Source: Agelas oroides (lineage: Eukaryota > Porifera > Demospongiae > Agelasida > Agelasidae). From it: a stretch of DNA of 64,000 nt. The notes under the pieces are model-generated. The model was not told where the DNA came from. It was given only the letters and a program-made list of their open reading frames with translations, and searched no databases. This document shows positions 25,239 to 38,844 of this stretch, one piece after another (the first letter of the stretch is position 1; the number at the start of each line of letters is the position of its first letter). The stretch lies in contig OX422184.1 in assembly GCA_949130485.1 (NCBI GenBank), positions 20,290,824 to 20,354,823 of the forward strand. Reading direction: 5' to 3'. A program made the position numbers and the translations under genes.

Positions 25239-25375
25239 TGGTTGCACCGTAACACTGTTGCACCGTTGCACTGTATCATTGTTGCACCGTTGCACCGTAA
25301 CACTGTTGCACCGTTGCACTGTATCATTGTTGCACCGTTGCACTGTATCACCGTTGCACTGTATCACCGACGTTT
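25239..25375. repeat. TTGCACCGT minisatellite
   Basis: Alternating TTGCACCGTAACACTG and TTGCACTGTATCATTG phrases make up six to eight short units. Repetitive open frames on both strands result from it. Confidence 0.9.
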
Positions 25376-26021
25376 CATTGCAGTTAAGTACAACTGCTAA
25401 AAGAGTAAAACCATTCATCACTCACTCAGTCTCACCTTCCCTAAACTACTTTCCTACGTCATCCATTCAAATACTACACGTCAACCCTTCTACCTCACTG
25501 ATACCTTCACCTGTAAAAGTACCAGTCTTTTCTACTGCATCATCTGTTCTAAATGCGTGTAACCGAATACCATAAAATGTAGTCATTTGCCCATATTGGG
25601 GGTGCATACGTGTTCTCCCCACTGGAAAGTGTACTGAATGCGTGTTCTAAGTCTTGATCATGAATCCAGAGGAGGAAAGGGATGGTTCCCCCTGGCAAGT
25701 GTTCTGAATGCTTGTTCTAAGTCTTCATCATGAATGTAGAGGTGGAAATGGATGGTAAAACCAAGCTAAATAAAGACCATAAAATGTGTCTATTTGGCCG
25801 CGCTCACCCCTCTGGTAAGTGTACCGACAGGAGCAGACGTGGTGCCTCGTTCTCAAGCATAGCTGCTGCTACTGAATTTGGCGACAATGGAGCAGAACAG
25901 TTTATTAATATTTTCCAGGGGTTGGGCAGCATGTGGGGCAGCATGTGGGGGGTGCCCAAAAACAGTTATTATGCGCATGGTTCACGCAGCCGGGGTTCCC
26001 AAAAATGCCTCACCCACATGA
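25376..26021. other. Unassigned sequence
   Basis: A direct duplication of the GTTCTAAGTCTTSATCATGAAT phrase occurs at about 25644 and 25715. A plus-strand open frame continues from 25730, but its second half is antisense to gag, so I do not accept it. Confidence 0.35.
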
Positions 26022-27025
26022 GGACTGTCAAGCTGTACTTCGCCCACTTTTGCTACAGACTGACTGAAAGTGTCCACGTTTGGCACATCTATGACACATT
26101 GCATCCCGGGCAGGGCACAGCTGGCGATCATGAGAGGGTGACTTGCCACATCTGCTACACTTTGCACATAGAGATTGGCTCTCCACCACTCTTCTGGGAA
26201 GCCTCTGTCTTGGTCTTTGACCTTTTCCTCTGCCATAGCCACTCCTTCCTTTGAGGACTGCCCCCACAGGGGTGTCAGGTTTCTTCACACCCGTCGTGTG
26301 GTTTTGACCTCTAAGCAGAGGGGTGCTGTTGCTTGACCGCTTCTACCTGGCGTACCAGAGTCACTGCTTTGGTCAGCGTCAGCTCAGAATTCAGCTGTAA
26401 CTTCTCCGCAAGTGAAGAGTCACGAATCCCCACTACAATCCCGTCACGTATCATTTCGTCGTGCAGGTTTCCATACCCACAGTATTCGGCTAGTCCGTAG
26501 AGTGCAGTTATAAACGAATCCACCGACTCTCCGTCTCCCAGTCTACGCAGGTTAAATTTGACTCGCTCGTAGATCACATTTCGTCTCTTCACGAAGTGAG
26601 CGTCGAACCTGGCCTTTACTGTGTCTCTCAGCAGCGGATAGTCGAAACGAGCGGAGGAAATCGTCGGCATCGTCCCCATGGCGTAACTCAAAGTATGGAC
26701 TTGCACCTCCTCGTCCTTCTCTTCGAGGCCTGAGGCTTTCGGGGCCTCTCGAACCGTCGCGCCCATTTCGGCCACTCTTCTGGGCGACTGAAGTTGAACT
26801 GTTCCGGCGGGGTGACTTGGTAAGTGGCACTGGCTGCAGTGTGGTCGTTCGTTTCGCTCGATTCGGTTGCTCTCTCCACGTCTCTGGTGTTCTCAAAGAC
26901 TAAATAATAGTCTCGCCACCTCTCACACCATGTAGCGTTATGGTTCTGATTCGTGGAACACGAATCAGAATTGCATGGAGACTGCTTCCTCAGTGGCAAA
27001 AGGAAGGGAACTCTGAAACTCACTG
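26022..27025 (-). mobile_element. Ty3/gypsy gag relic with zinc knuckles
   Basis: Overlapping minus frames give FNFSRPEEWPKW near the start, then a capsid-like stretch (LGDGESVDSFITALYGLAEY). Two zinc knuckles follow, CSRCGKSPSHDRQLC and CHRCAKRGHFQSVC. The protease that should follow is reduced to a few codons. At least two frame changes (near 26290 and 26690) show that it is inactive. No flanking LTRs were identified. Confidence 0.85.
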
Positions 27026-27620
27026 TTATCTAGTCATGCACTTACTCAGCCATATTCACTTCAGTCTTTTATACTTAAGACCCTAAGACTAAAGTTAGCC
27101 CTAATCCTGGTTTGCCTTAACCCTAATCTCACTAACCCGAATCTCCCTAACCCTAATTGAGCCTATGAAGTCTGACAGCGCTGTAAAACCTGAAGTGTTT
27201 CTGTCCATGTCATGTATAGCAGGTGTTTTGCAACAGCTGCCCCCACTACGGAGGATAACCCTTCCAGTGGCAGAGCAAGATGGTTCTCAGGTAAGTTGAC
27301 TCATGCATAATGCTGTCCTTGGAAAATACATGCAGCTCCTTGATCTCTAGGAGTGAGCAATTTATTGACCATGGCCAATGGTCTGCATGGGAGTACCTGT
27401 AGAATGGATGTAAAACTGACATGCTCCATGTCTGTCAGTTGAAAAAAAGGAATCCAGGAGGAGTGATGGGTCAACACTGCATCCAGATAGATTCGGATCC
27501 AGATAGATTCGACAGGTGATAAAACTGATTCCAAACAGTTGATGCACAAGTGATGAGATTGTAACACATGAACAGTGGATCTAATATAATCATGCTAGTG
27601 ATTTCTGTTTTACAACTCAA
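27026..27620. other. Spacer with degenerate telomere-like repeats
   Basis: At 27080-27155 a run of CCCTAA-like phrases (TTAACCCTAATCTCACTAAC and similar) resembles an eroded interstitial telomeric repeat. Nothing coding is seen. Confidence 0.45.
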
Positions 27621-28015
27621 AATTTTACCACCTTGACCTTGAGTAAAACTGCCCTGCGGCATGATTTCTAATGGACAGATGTTGTTCGAGGGATTCAGCA
27701 GAGACGAACCACCCTGAACTCAAGTAAAACTCTCAGAGGGTTCTAATTCCTCGGAAATGGAACTGGTTCTAATGGACAGCAGTGGTTCGAGTGGGTTTGG
27801 TAGAGACGAACCACCCTGACATTGAGTAAAACTGCCCTGCAGGCATGATTTCTAAGTGGTTCAAGTGGGTTCGGCAGAGACGAAACACCCTGAACTCGAG
27901 TAAAACTCTCAGAGGGTGATGATTCCTCGTAAATGAAATGGACAGCAGTGGTTCGAGTGGGTTCGGCAAAGACGAACCAGCCTGAAATCGAGTAAAACTT
28001 TCAGGGGGTGATTAT
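27621..28015. repeat. Minisatellite with GAGTAAAACT units
   Basis: Four to five units of about 75-115 bp combine GAGACGAACCACCCTGA, GAGTAAAACTCTCAGAGGG or GAGTAAAACTGCCCTGC, and TGGTTCGAGTGGGTTCGG. It lies just beyond the 3' end of the receptor gene. Confidence 0.85.
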
Positions 28016-28082
28016 TAACACTTTGGCTGTCATCTTGGACTTGTATTTTATCCCACATTTTCGGTTGAACTCTTAATTGAAC

Positions 28083-28088
28083 TTTATT
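28083..28088 (-). promoter_or_regulatory. Putative polyadenylation signal of the receptor
   Basis: The minus strand reads AATAAA here, about 190 bases beyond the receptor stop codon. Position is the only support. Confidence 0.4.
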
Positions 28089-28275
28089 TGGCTGCAAAGC
28101 TACTGGACTACAAACAATTACTTGGTTGTATACAAATAAGTGCTACCCTTTATAGCTACATCTAGCTAATTATGCACTAAGAAATGTTGATGAAACTGTC
28201 TGGAGACTATCATACTAGACCGTGGTTCCACAATTCTGTGGATTAAAAATCAACTGTTGGTGATGTCCTTCTTCT

Positions 28276-28564
28276 TTACTTAGCACGCTCCTCCACTCCC
28301 TCATTCTTCAGCACATATCCACCTTGGAAATGTGTCTCAACTGTCTGGCATCCCCCTTGTCTGGCTTCTTCATTACATTTTTCATTCTTCCCAACCTGAG
28401 ATTTCATGACATTTGTCTCTATCTCTTGCTGTTCAGTGACAAAGGTGCTCACATCAAGGTAGTCTGCCAGGGGATTCAGGACAGATGTGATAGTTGTCAC
28501 CAGCTGAGAAAAGGTTGGTCTCTGCTGTGGATCTGCATCCCAGCAGCTCCGCATTACCTCATAC
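28276..28564 (-). CDS. Receptor kinase exon: C-lobe end and tail
   Basis: The exon begins in phase 2 and completes a [19 protein letters not shown] segment, the conserved kinase C-lobe end with its R near RPTF. An acidic tail of about 75 residues follows, containing YLDVST and GGYVL tyrosines, then a TGA-type stop region at 28276. It is the last exon. Confidence 0.93.
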
Positions 28565-31500
28565 CTGCATTATGGGAGTATATACTAAGTTGCTACCACT
28601 TGCTGACTTACCAGTGCATCTGCTAAATTGTGATGTATAACATTCACTAATTAAGGCACTGAAATGGTATTTGCATAAACAACAGCCTATCGGCAGTCTG
28701 TTGTTATCTGCACTCCTCTCTGATAGCAATAGCATGCTGTAAAGAATACCAACAAGCACTCTAGCATTATACAAATAGACATGTTACCTCCTAAGCTAAG
28801 CAATATTTATTGTCTGGAGGTCATATGATGTGTATACTTAAGTCGGTACAATCAGCTCACATACATTGAATCACAGCAAGCAGCATTATTTGGCTTTGAG
28901 GGCCTCTCTCCATTCTCCAACTGAGCAATCAGGGTTGTTGGGTGGATGCCAGGGTAGGGTGTCTTGGCAGTACTGAAGATCTCCCAGCATGTCACTCCAA
29001 ATGACCACTGCACAAGAAAGTCAGTTGCAACTAACAGCAACTTGTGAGTGCATACAACTTCGAAAAGGTATGATTGTTGCAGTCTACAGACTGTATCACT
29101 CTAAATTATTATGTAATAAGTATATAATTGCTCTAAGGTTTATGGATTATGTACAACACATGGTCTGCAGTCCAAAGTAATTACAGCTACAAAACATAGA
29201 GCACAAACAAAAGTATTTCATGCACCTTCCCACTCAGGGAGAACAGATACCAGGGCCATAGAGAACTTTTAATCTGGGGAGGGCAAATTTATTAGCTGAA
29301 GAAGAGAACATGGCCGCCCTGCAGCCACCACCGTGGATCTAGGTATAGCTTGGTCCCAGAACCTTCAGTGAAAAAAGCAGAGTAAACACGAGCACTAGAA
29401 GGGTCTGGAAACCTAACTACACTCCAGGGGAGTCTGGGGGCCTGCTCCACCAGGAAATTTTGGTAATTTTAGGTGTTCTGAGGCACATTCTGAGCCATAC
29501 AGGGAAACACACTGGGCTTCTTGGGAAAAAGGTCATTGAGCGGCTCATCATAATCATCATCACTTGCTGAGCTAATGGAACTGGAAACCATCTCCATTGG
29601 CTCCATGTCCTCTAGTGAACATACCGAGCAAATGCACAATGCATGCACATGCAGGTGACTGATCATGTGACAGTGTGCATTATTAGGGATTTGAAAGCCA
29701 CTGCCTAGTCAGCAACGAACTGTAACAGAGCAGACCAGTGGTAAGTCAGCAAGGTAATGCAAATAAGTCAAGTCCTCTGGTGCCCCCCCCCCCCCCCCCC
29801 CCCCCGCCCCTGTATGCTAGATATGGCCTTGGATACATTCATTCATGCATGCACCTTTTGTCCACACAACCTAGATGGACAATACTTAACATAATTGGTA
29901 GTGATGGAGAATTTTTCTTCATGATTTGCTTGTCGAGAAACAACCATTGTCTAGTAAAATTCTTTGTTTACTAGTCCTTCTTCTCACTTGTAATCAAAGC
30001 ACAACAGGGAAACAAACTGTCGCTCCCAAGGTAATCAACTCCTCACCTCTATAAATGTGCAACAACTGAAGATATCTAATAAGCTCTTGTCGGTCTCTAT
30101 AATTTAAAACTGCCCATTTGACAGTTGCTTTACAGCTAAGCTTCATCTATAATCCATAGATTTTGAATGTTAATTTCAGTTACATACTCAACAGTATGAT
30201 TTATATCCTGATATGTGTTGCAGTGCAAGGCAAACACTCACCACATCAGTTTTCTCAGAGAATATTCCATCAGTCAGACTTTCGTAGGCCATCCACTTTA
30301 TAGGTAGCTTAGCACCAGCTGTCTGCTCCTGTCGAAAGTAGTCCTTTGCATATGTGTTCTCTGATAGCCCAAAATCAGCCACTTTGATGACACAATTCTG
30401 ATCCAGCCTATAATCATGGACAATTGTAGAAAAATAGAAAGAAAAACAAAAAAAAAAGAAACTGATACACCACACATAGCCTGCACTTAATACAAGGGGC
30501 AAGGGCAAGGAGAGTGAGTAACCTACATGCAGTTTCTGGCTGCAAGGTCTCTGTGCACCAAATGGTGTCCAGTGAGGTACTGCATCCCTTTGGCTATCTG
30601 AAGGCACATGTCAAGCATTCTCTTCTGTGTTTTACAAATCTGCACATATGTGGATAGCAGGAGTTCATGATCATGTGACAATTTGCATATTGGGAGAATA
30701 AAACAAGTGAATGCAATACTATCATTTTCCATCCACCAAATAAATTATGGAAAAAAAGTGATTCATCCCTTAACAGGGCCGTCTCAAGCTGTTTAGAAAT
30801 GGTGTGGCTATAGTGACGCACGTTTACATAAGCACATAGCACAAAGGGGGGTCTTGGGGCATGCAGTCCCAGGACAATGTTTTTAAAAGTGCATGCTCGG
30901 AGATTGTTTCTGAAGCCATTTTAGGGCCAAAATGTCATATCTTCTGTAATTCTTAGCAAGCAGGATTTCAGGAGTTGCTACATGTCCACAATGAAGTAGC
31001 TAGTGATTGCAGATCCCACGTAACTTAGTGCATGCAGCAGCGCATTAAGCTCAGGGTTCACGGTCATATAAAATGCAGTGGTCAAAACTGCTGTGGCCAC
31101 TATATGTGCTACAGCCCTGCTTACCTAATCATAAAATGCTGTAAGTAGCCAAGCTTTTATTTATATCATGGCCAGAAAACTAAGAATCTGGGATAGGGAT
31201 GCGTCTATTATTCTTTCTTCCTTACCCATTATGTTTTTCTCAAAATCTGTACCCATTATGCTCGAGAAAGCGTCTATTATGCTCACAACAAGCTAGATAC
31301 AGCAACAAGGTTACTGTTGGAGAATGTGTCACCTTGAGCAGTTTGTTCGGGTCTCTTGTGTGCTTCTCGAGTCTAATTGTCTTCACGTTGGTGTCAATGG
31401 TCCAATAGCTTCTATGCTTTCCACATGGGGGTTAACCGTGACATTGTATGGATCCTTTTGTTCACTCTCAGTGTTTGAAAATACTGCTGAGCCACTACGC

Positions 31501-34500
31501 CCACCACTATATCCACCACCGCTTCATGGTTCCCGCTGTACATATGTACACAACTACCAATCCTATATTCCTATAAAGTACGTGATTATTCCCAAATTAT
31601 GCTCTATGCTTTTTACAGACCAAATATTCCAGAAATTATGCTGGCATAATACACACATCCAAAACCTGGTATAAAGGCTGTAATAAAACAATGTCCTATT
31701 GTATAGTGCAGTGCAATAAACTATACCAGATCAGTGTCTTCATCATCAGACATCAGTAGTTCCATTCTGTGTTTCCTGAGGTATGTGTGGAGGCTGCCAT
31801 TGGCCATGAAAGGCATCACTACATAAGGAACCTGGCCAGAAAGGCAGATACCAAGGATACCCATCACATGGGGATGCACAAATGCATTCATTTTTAGGCA
31901 TTCTTTCAGAAAAGCTGCAATATCACTTGGATCAAGGAAACCTAAACACAGAAAAGAGGGGGACAAGTAACAAATGTCATAGCTAGCAATGTATACTGCT
32001 ATCATTATTCAAACAGAATTAACAAAACAAGCGTGGTAAGTCACTGGCAGAGAGAGACTGTTCAGTCCACTAGGAACATTTCTTATCAAAACAACACTTG
32101 TGCATGAGGTCACTGGATGAGGTGTTGTAATGCAGTTTATTATTGGAACATGTTCGGGCGAGGCCTAGCAGACCGACAGAGATGATTACACAACAGAGAT
32201 GATCACAGGTCAAAGTTCCCTGCACCTGCACACTTCCAGGAAAGCCTTAATACTGCAAGCAAGTTGAAGCAACAAACCTTGGGATGAGAGGCTTCCACAC
32301 ATAGCTAGTGCTTTTCTTGGAAAATGTACTTCCATTACAATTATGATCTATAATCAAGTGGAAGAAATTGTTGTCAACCAACCAATGTCATACACATTGC
32401 TTTCATGATAACTATTTGAATGTTTGCTGTTTTTGCTGCTGTAGGTGATGCAACTGTGCTTACTTTCATTATTCTAATAGAACAGTAGGAAATGAAATGA
32501 TTTCAAATCTGGCTTCTGCTAGATTGGATTCATGAAAAAGTTCAGGGGTTATGTGTGCATTGTGCAACAAATGTGATAGTGCTTTGACCGGAAACTGGTA
32601 TATGAAAAACTATAAAACCTTGTCATGAAATTAATGATGGCTTGGAGGGACACTGCCATTCAGTTGCAGTCATGTACATGGAAGCATGGCTTTTTGTATC
32701 CTTACACTTGATAGTTTTCACAGCCACAATTTCACATTCTGTCTTTCTTAGAGTAGGTCTGGATAGACGAGCTCTGTACACAATGCCAGACTCCCCTGCA
32801 ATAATAATAGTTAAATCTCAGTACATAAAGCTTAGCAAGAACTTGAGAACACTGCCAGTATGTGGAAACATGCGCACACATTTTTTTTACCTTGTCCAAT
32901 TATGTCAAGCAAATGAAGATTACTTGTGTGAAAAATCATTTCTCCTGGAAAGTCCTGTAGATATCTAGTAGCTTCTTCATTTAGCTTCACTTTGGCCCTT
33001 AAAATAACAAGAAATCAATTTAAAACTAAACATACAAACAAAATGGTCTATTTTCACCTGGTATTATTTTTAATCCTTTTGCACAAAGTATTAAACTTCA
33101 AATGAAAAACTGATGATTACATTACCATAAACTCCTGATTTACCCTCCCAGCTCTAACATAGATAATTTTCACCCGTAGTGAGCATCTTCTGGGTGTACA
33201 TTTAGTCAACAAGTATTTTAGTAAACATATTACGCTGGCCGAGAAGGGTCAGGCAGCAGCTGCCTGAGGCTGCATGTGGCCGCCCCTTGGCCACGTTGGG
33301 CCGCGTGTGACCGCATCTTGGCCGCGTGAGGCTGCGCTAGGCTACATCTTGGCTAAGGCGTGGCCTGACATGCCCTAACACGGCATTTTTATTTGCCTAG
33401 TTCTTATGCGCGTGCGCAGTATGTTATCAATGACATTGCACAGGTTTTGTTATGTAGTTATTCTTGATGTAGATTAGCAAATGAAGATGTTGAACGACAT
33501 TCATCTGTTTCGTACATAAAGATGTAATCATACCATAAAGAAATGTTGATTGAATGTAACTTTTAGCTAGAAGGCTAAAGCAAATTTGTGAGGTCAAAGC
33601 CATGTTCTACATGGCAGTAACTCTCCTTTGATACCATGCATATGAAATGGTGCTGATCAAAGTTTTATAGGCCTGTCATTATTAGAGTGAAGTTTGTTGC
33701 AAATCCCTATTGCTTAGGTATGGTGTAAAATTTAGTACCAGGATATCCAACTGTAGTCTTTCAAAATATTTGTAAAATCTAACTTTAGTACTGAGGGTTA
33801 GATGTACACCACAGCTGGTATGAATATATACTCTCACCAAATTCCGTACTGATCACTCAGCTCTACTGCATAAAAATTATCAGAAACATTGACTGGTTTT
33901 AAACAAACTATCATACGGCGGTCTGTTAGCACCAGACAGCTTGCAATATAGGTGTACACTGTAGGTTTCTACATTCTAGAGAGATTTTGACAGTTATACA
34001 TAAATTATGGTATAGTTAGTCATCAAAATGTGAGGCCAGAAGTTAAGCTGTCCCAGAGCATTAAGCAGTAGTTTTGGTAAAAATTTAAGCAACTTCAAGA
34101 CTCAGGGGCGGTAAAAATCTAATTTTCTATACAACCGTTTACATTTTACTCCTGTACTTAAAGGATTTGTAACCAACTTCACTCCAATAATGACAGGCCT
34201 AAAACCTCAATCAGTACCATTTCATATGGTAATGTTTGATAACACTGTGCAAAACAGACAGAATTCCTCCAACATCTTTATATGTGCTAATATCATGGTC
34301 AGATGTTTTATTTCAATATGCTGTATCTGCATCATGACTAACTACATACCAAAACCTGTGCAAAGTTCCACAAGGACAATACTGTGCATACGCATAAGAA
34401 CTGAGTAAAAAAAAAATGCTGTAGGGTCTTGGGCGCATGTGGCCGCGCTCTGGCCACGTGGAGTCACTCGTAGCCGCGCTTTGGCTGTGTGGGGCAGCGC

Positions 34501-37500
34501 TATGGCCGCGTTAGGCTGCCTCAGACCACGTCTTAGCAAGACCTTTCTCGGCCACCGTAACATATACACATGGAACTAGTAGCATTGTTTGCAGGCCAAT
34601 GCTCAGTGGTATGAGCTTACCATGTCAAGCCCTATCAACACTGACAATGCAAGTTCCTTTGATGCCTTTCGGATTAGTATCAAGACCGATGCTGTTTTCC
34701 CATTGACAGCAGTCATCGTGAATGCATTGTTGACCTCACACTTAACTTTGTACTGGAAAGCGCATGGTCAAGACTACTCGAATATTGAAGTAAACACTCC
34801 CTCATTTGAGACTCCGAGTAGTGTTCAGAAAGTGGGGGTGTATTATTGCGAGCTTATGGTAATAAACTACTTATAAGATTAAAACTTGGTGCTGAATTAT
34901 TCAACCTGCTTACTTCATTGCAACAAATATCTTGGTTCTATGCAGTAACAAATTATTTACCGAAACAAATCTGTCTGATGTTTGAGTAATTAACCCTCGG
35001 CGCGCATGCACACCGAGGGTTACGGTAGTTGTCCTGTGTGTCTGTGTGTCTGTGTGTCCGTTTTCTCTATTCTGCCTTATCACGCTTTTAGGCGTTCAAC
35101 GAGAGGTATCAGCGGCTATAGCGCGGAAAATGCAGTAAAATTAAAAAGCTGTTTTCTCTGAAACTGCTTAGTTCAAAAGTTAGAAGCGTTAACTTACGGC
35201 GACTAAGTCAGCCATTTTCTTCACATGCAATGTTTCCGTATACCTCTCTGTAACACGTAGCGGTAATGTGTGATCACGTGACTTGGAGCACACGGTATAG
35301 TGTTTTCCGTCGAACGTTTGTGACTGTCTTTTACGAGAGGTTCAGAAAGGTATGCCCACAGTGGTAATACCGTAGTGCATGCAATGGAGTGCAATAGGTC
35401 TATGCGTCTGAGAAAGGTATGCGCACTAGGAGTGTAATACTGTGGTGCACGTGAAGAGATCAGTTTGTGACTGTGGCCATGCCTTCGCATCGAAGAAAGG
35501 AAAGCACAGTGTACTGCTGTTGGGGAGCCTGAGAACGCAGTGAAACATAGAAAAGCCTTACTGTCTGAGGAAGGGTTGTTAGTGGGGAAAGAGAGAGACA
35601 AAGTCCACAAAACGAGTAAGAGAGCTTCTGAAACATGTGAGCAGACTTTGCAAAGGTAAGAACAGAACCAAACACATCTGACAAGCATGACAGCTTCTAT
35701 TGTTCACGAGACAGTGATCAATTCTAGTCAACACACAAGTACAATCACATGCACTGCTGCGCCGAGGGTTTGGCACTTCAGTGCCTTTCATTTTGTTAAG
35801 CATAAGGTTAGATAGTTGCAGATAGTACACTATTAAACTCAATGAAACAAATTGTGTCACTGTCTTATGCCTATATTGGCATGTTGTAGAGTACACTTCT
35901 TGTACATGAAGTGCAGCCTGTTATGAAAATACAGTACCTATGTTTATCAAATTGCTGCATCTCCACCTTTACATCTTCCACATATGTATGAGTTGATAAT
36001 GGGAGAATTGGTCTGCATGTAAAAAGAATAGCAAAGATGATGAATACTACAGTATAAACTTCATACTTCACTAATTTTTGCTAGGCACTGACATAGATCA
36101 TCTAAAACTGTTGATGAGCCCCATGCTATGTATGGATATCTACAAAACCTGCAGCAAACGGTGTATATGGTAACATCAGTGCCTACAGGTGATTAGAGTC
36201 ACATGGACATTCATGTTCCATACTCATCATAAAAATGAACTACATGTAGTGTGTAAGTTAGCTGATCTTCTCTGCAAGCATTATTGTAAGGTGTAATAAG
36301 GCATCTAATACTCACCATGCATAGGTCATGAAACAAAAAAAATGTATATTGGTGATTACAACACACAGAACCACCAATAATTGACTTATAATTTTACACA
36401 CTTTATGAACTCCAAAATCATGCAGCTACATTTCGATGGTGGAAAATATTCAAGGGCAACTAGATTAATGCAAGTTGTACTAATGTATATATTGTGCTTG
36501 CACGAGTATATGTAAGACACTGCCATGAAAGACATACAGACAGTTCTAGCTCACTAGTCACTTCCCTAACTTATATTTATGGCTGAACTCATCTTCAGGA
36601 TCAGTGGAAGGGTCTTTATCATGATTTGAAGCTATACTGAAACAGGGTTGCTTCAGTATTGATTTGAAGTATCTCAGTAGCTAGGTCATTGTCCTTCTGC
36701 ACATGGAAACATCCCAAAAACCCAGGGTATGAAGTTTGCAACAATGCAACTCAAGGGCAAACAGCAGCTTTTTTTTAATGGGTCAGAGCTTGGTAGCTAC
36801 AGTAGCTCACCAAGTCACACTAGCCTCATACCCAGGCCACATCAGAGAGGATAAGTAGCCTGGTATCCACCATGCATGCATGCACAAGCTTCCTTGGTAA
36901 CCTGCATACTACTTTGATGAACTAAAATTACACTCAATTTCAGTTTACCTGCTAGAAGGCTGCAGTGCAGGGTTATACTTCCTGTGAGACATGTTTGGGG
37001 CGGTGGTTTGACATCAGAACTGCAATCACTTTGGCAGTAACAGTCTAATTGGTTCAGGTGATCAGTGAACTTCAATGGGGAAGATTGCATCATTCACATG
37101 CCCTAGTGTTTTGCAGCAAGAACGTTTCCTACTTCCCCATGAGGCTAAAGTCAACACATAAGGAGCTACAACCTAGCATTTAATTGTGGCCTAGGGTTTA
37201 CCCATGATTTGAAATATCAAATACCCATATTTGAGGAAATAAGGTATTAAATTCAGCCATGTAAGGTATTATTGCGACAGAAAGCTGGGCAGGGGGCTGG
37301 GGATGAGGCTAGTAATATTGAGAGTGAAAACAAAATGATTGCTACTTAGTGTGATATACATCTGTAGTTAATTGGGGCGAGCCTGAGCGAGCCCCACACT
37401 AGCGGGACTGCATTGCGGAAGTGTGTGTGTATACGTACGTACGTACGTACGTCCTTGCTTGCTTGCGGCCATATACCGTAAATTTTAAATGAGCGCATTC

Positions 37501-38783
37501 AAATATTTCACGAAGACTGATCTCGTGCACGAAGCATGTTACGTGGGCTACTGCCCGAGTGCAGCATCGGAGACCCGGAGCGAAGACAACTGAAGTTAAA
37601 GCTTACTTCTGGTTTGTACTTCTTCCAACCATCAACAGCAGGCCACTCACAGGCGGTAGAAATATGGACAGTGGTTGAGGTCACTTCAGGTAAGAGCCAG
37701 TCATGCATGGCATGAACAGCACTCACAAACGCCAGAAATTAGTCCATGCATGTATAGCTACATTAGCTGCCCTGGCTGGAGAAATACTGGCATACGTGAT
37801 ACTAAGCTATCTCGGGTGAGGACTTAGCTACTTATGCGTTTTGAAATGTACCACGACAAATTAGTAAACCAGCAGTGTGCTGCTCGTTCAGGCTCGCCCC
37901 AAGATGATGAATCATCCCACTAGTAGAAACTGATATTAATTAAGCCAGAGTATAATTGAACTAAGTACCTCATAAGCAATGCTGAAGGCTTTCTTCTCTT
38001 TCTTCTCTTGTAATAAATGAGGCAGCCAAAGAGGAGAATAAGCAACACCATAACACCCACAATAGTTCCACCAATGACAGCTCCAGTGTTAGAAGTGGCT
38101 TCAGAAGGAGCTGTTTAATGATCAGAATGCTAAATATAGCACACAACCTTCCTTGAATTCATGTGATAACAAAATACCAGTTTTCCAAATTGCACCCAAA
38201 GATGCGAATTAAAGGATTTACTAAATATTACACCCCAAAACGCGAAATAAATGTTCATGCAATATATATTACACAAGTTAGCGTGTAATAACCGCGACAT
38301 ACATGCTAATGAGTGTGGTAACATATTTATTATCCACTACCATAAACTCGCCGTTTGAACGCATCAATTCTAAAGCACATCAATGTTGCTAGGATATCGC
38401 ATCGCCCCAGGGCCGGTGCAGTAACACCTGTGCAATCTCGTGTGGTATTGCTCGGCTTGGGAAATGGAAAATACTGTTGTAGAAGTATCTAAATTAAAAT
38501 AATATGAGAGTCAGTAGACTCTCTATGTAGTGATGGCGCGGACGTGCAATATATGCAATACTTAAGAAAAAGCTGCATAACACCACAAATATGCTAAAAG
38601 CTTATCAGTTGTACTCTAGTGTGAAAAAGAAATGGTATGCCTAGGGGTATAGTCGGTTCCATAAGGCTGAGCAATGGCTAGGGTGGGACTGGGGCAGTTT
38701 GGTGTTATCTGTGAGGCATACTCATATTAACATTACGAGTGTGAGGCTCTCTCACATTTGACTAACCACTGTGAGGCTCTCTC

Positions 38784-38844
<61 letters not shown>

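Noticed and set aside
25730..26254. 174-codon plus frame
   Set aside because: Its second half is antisense to a gag zinc-knuckle region and the first half has no recognisable feature.
34589..34876. 95-codon plus frame in a receptor intron
   Set aside because: No known domain and no splice partners; it lies between two TIR elements, so I do not call it a gene.
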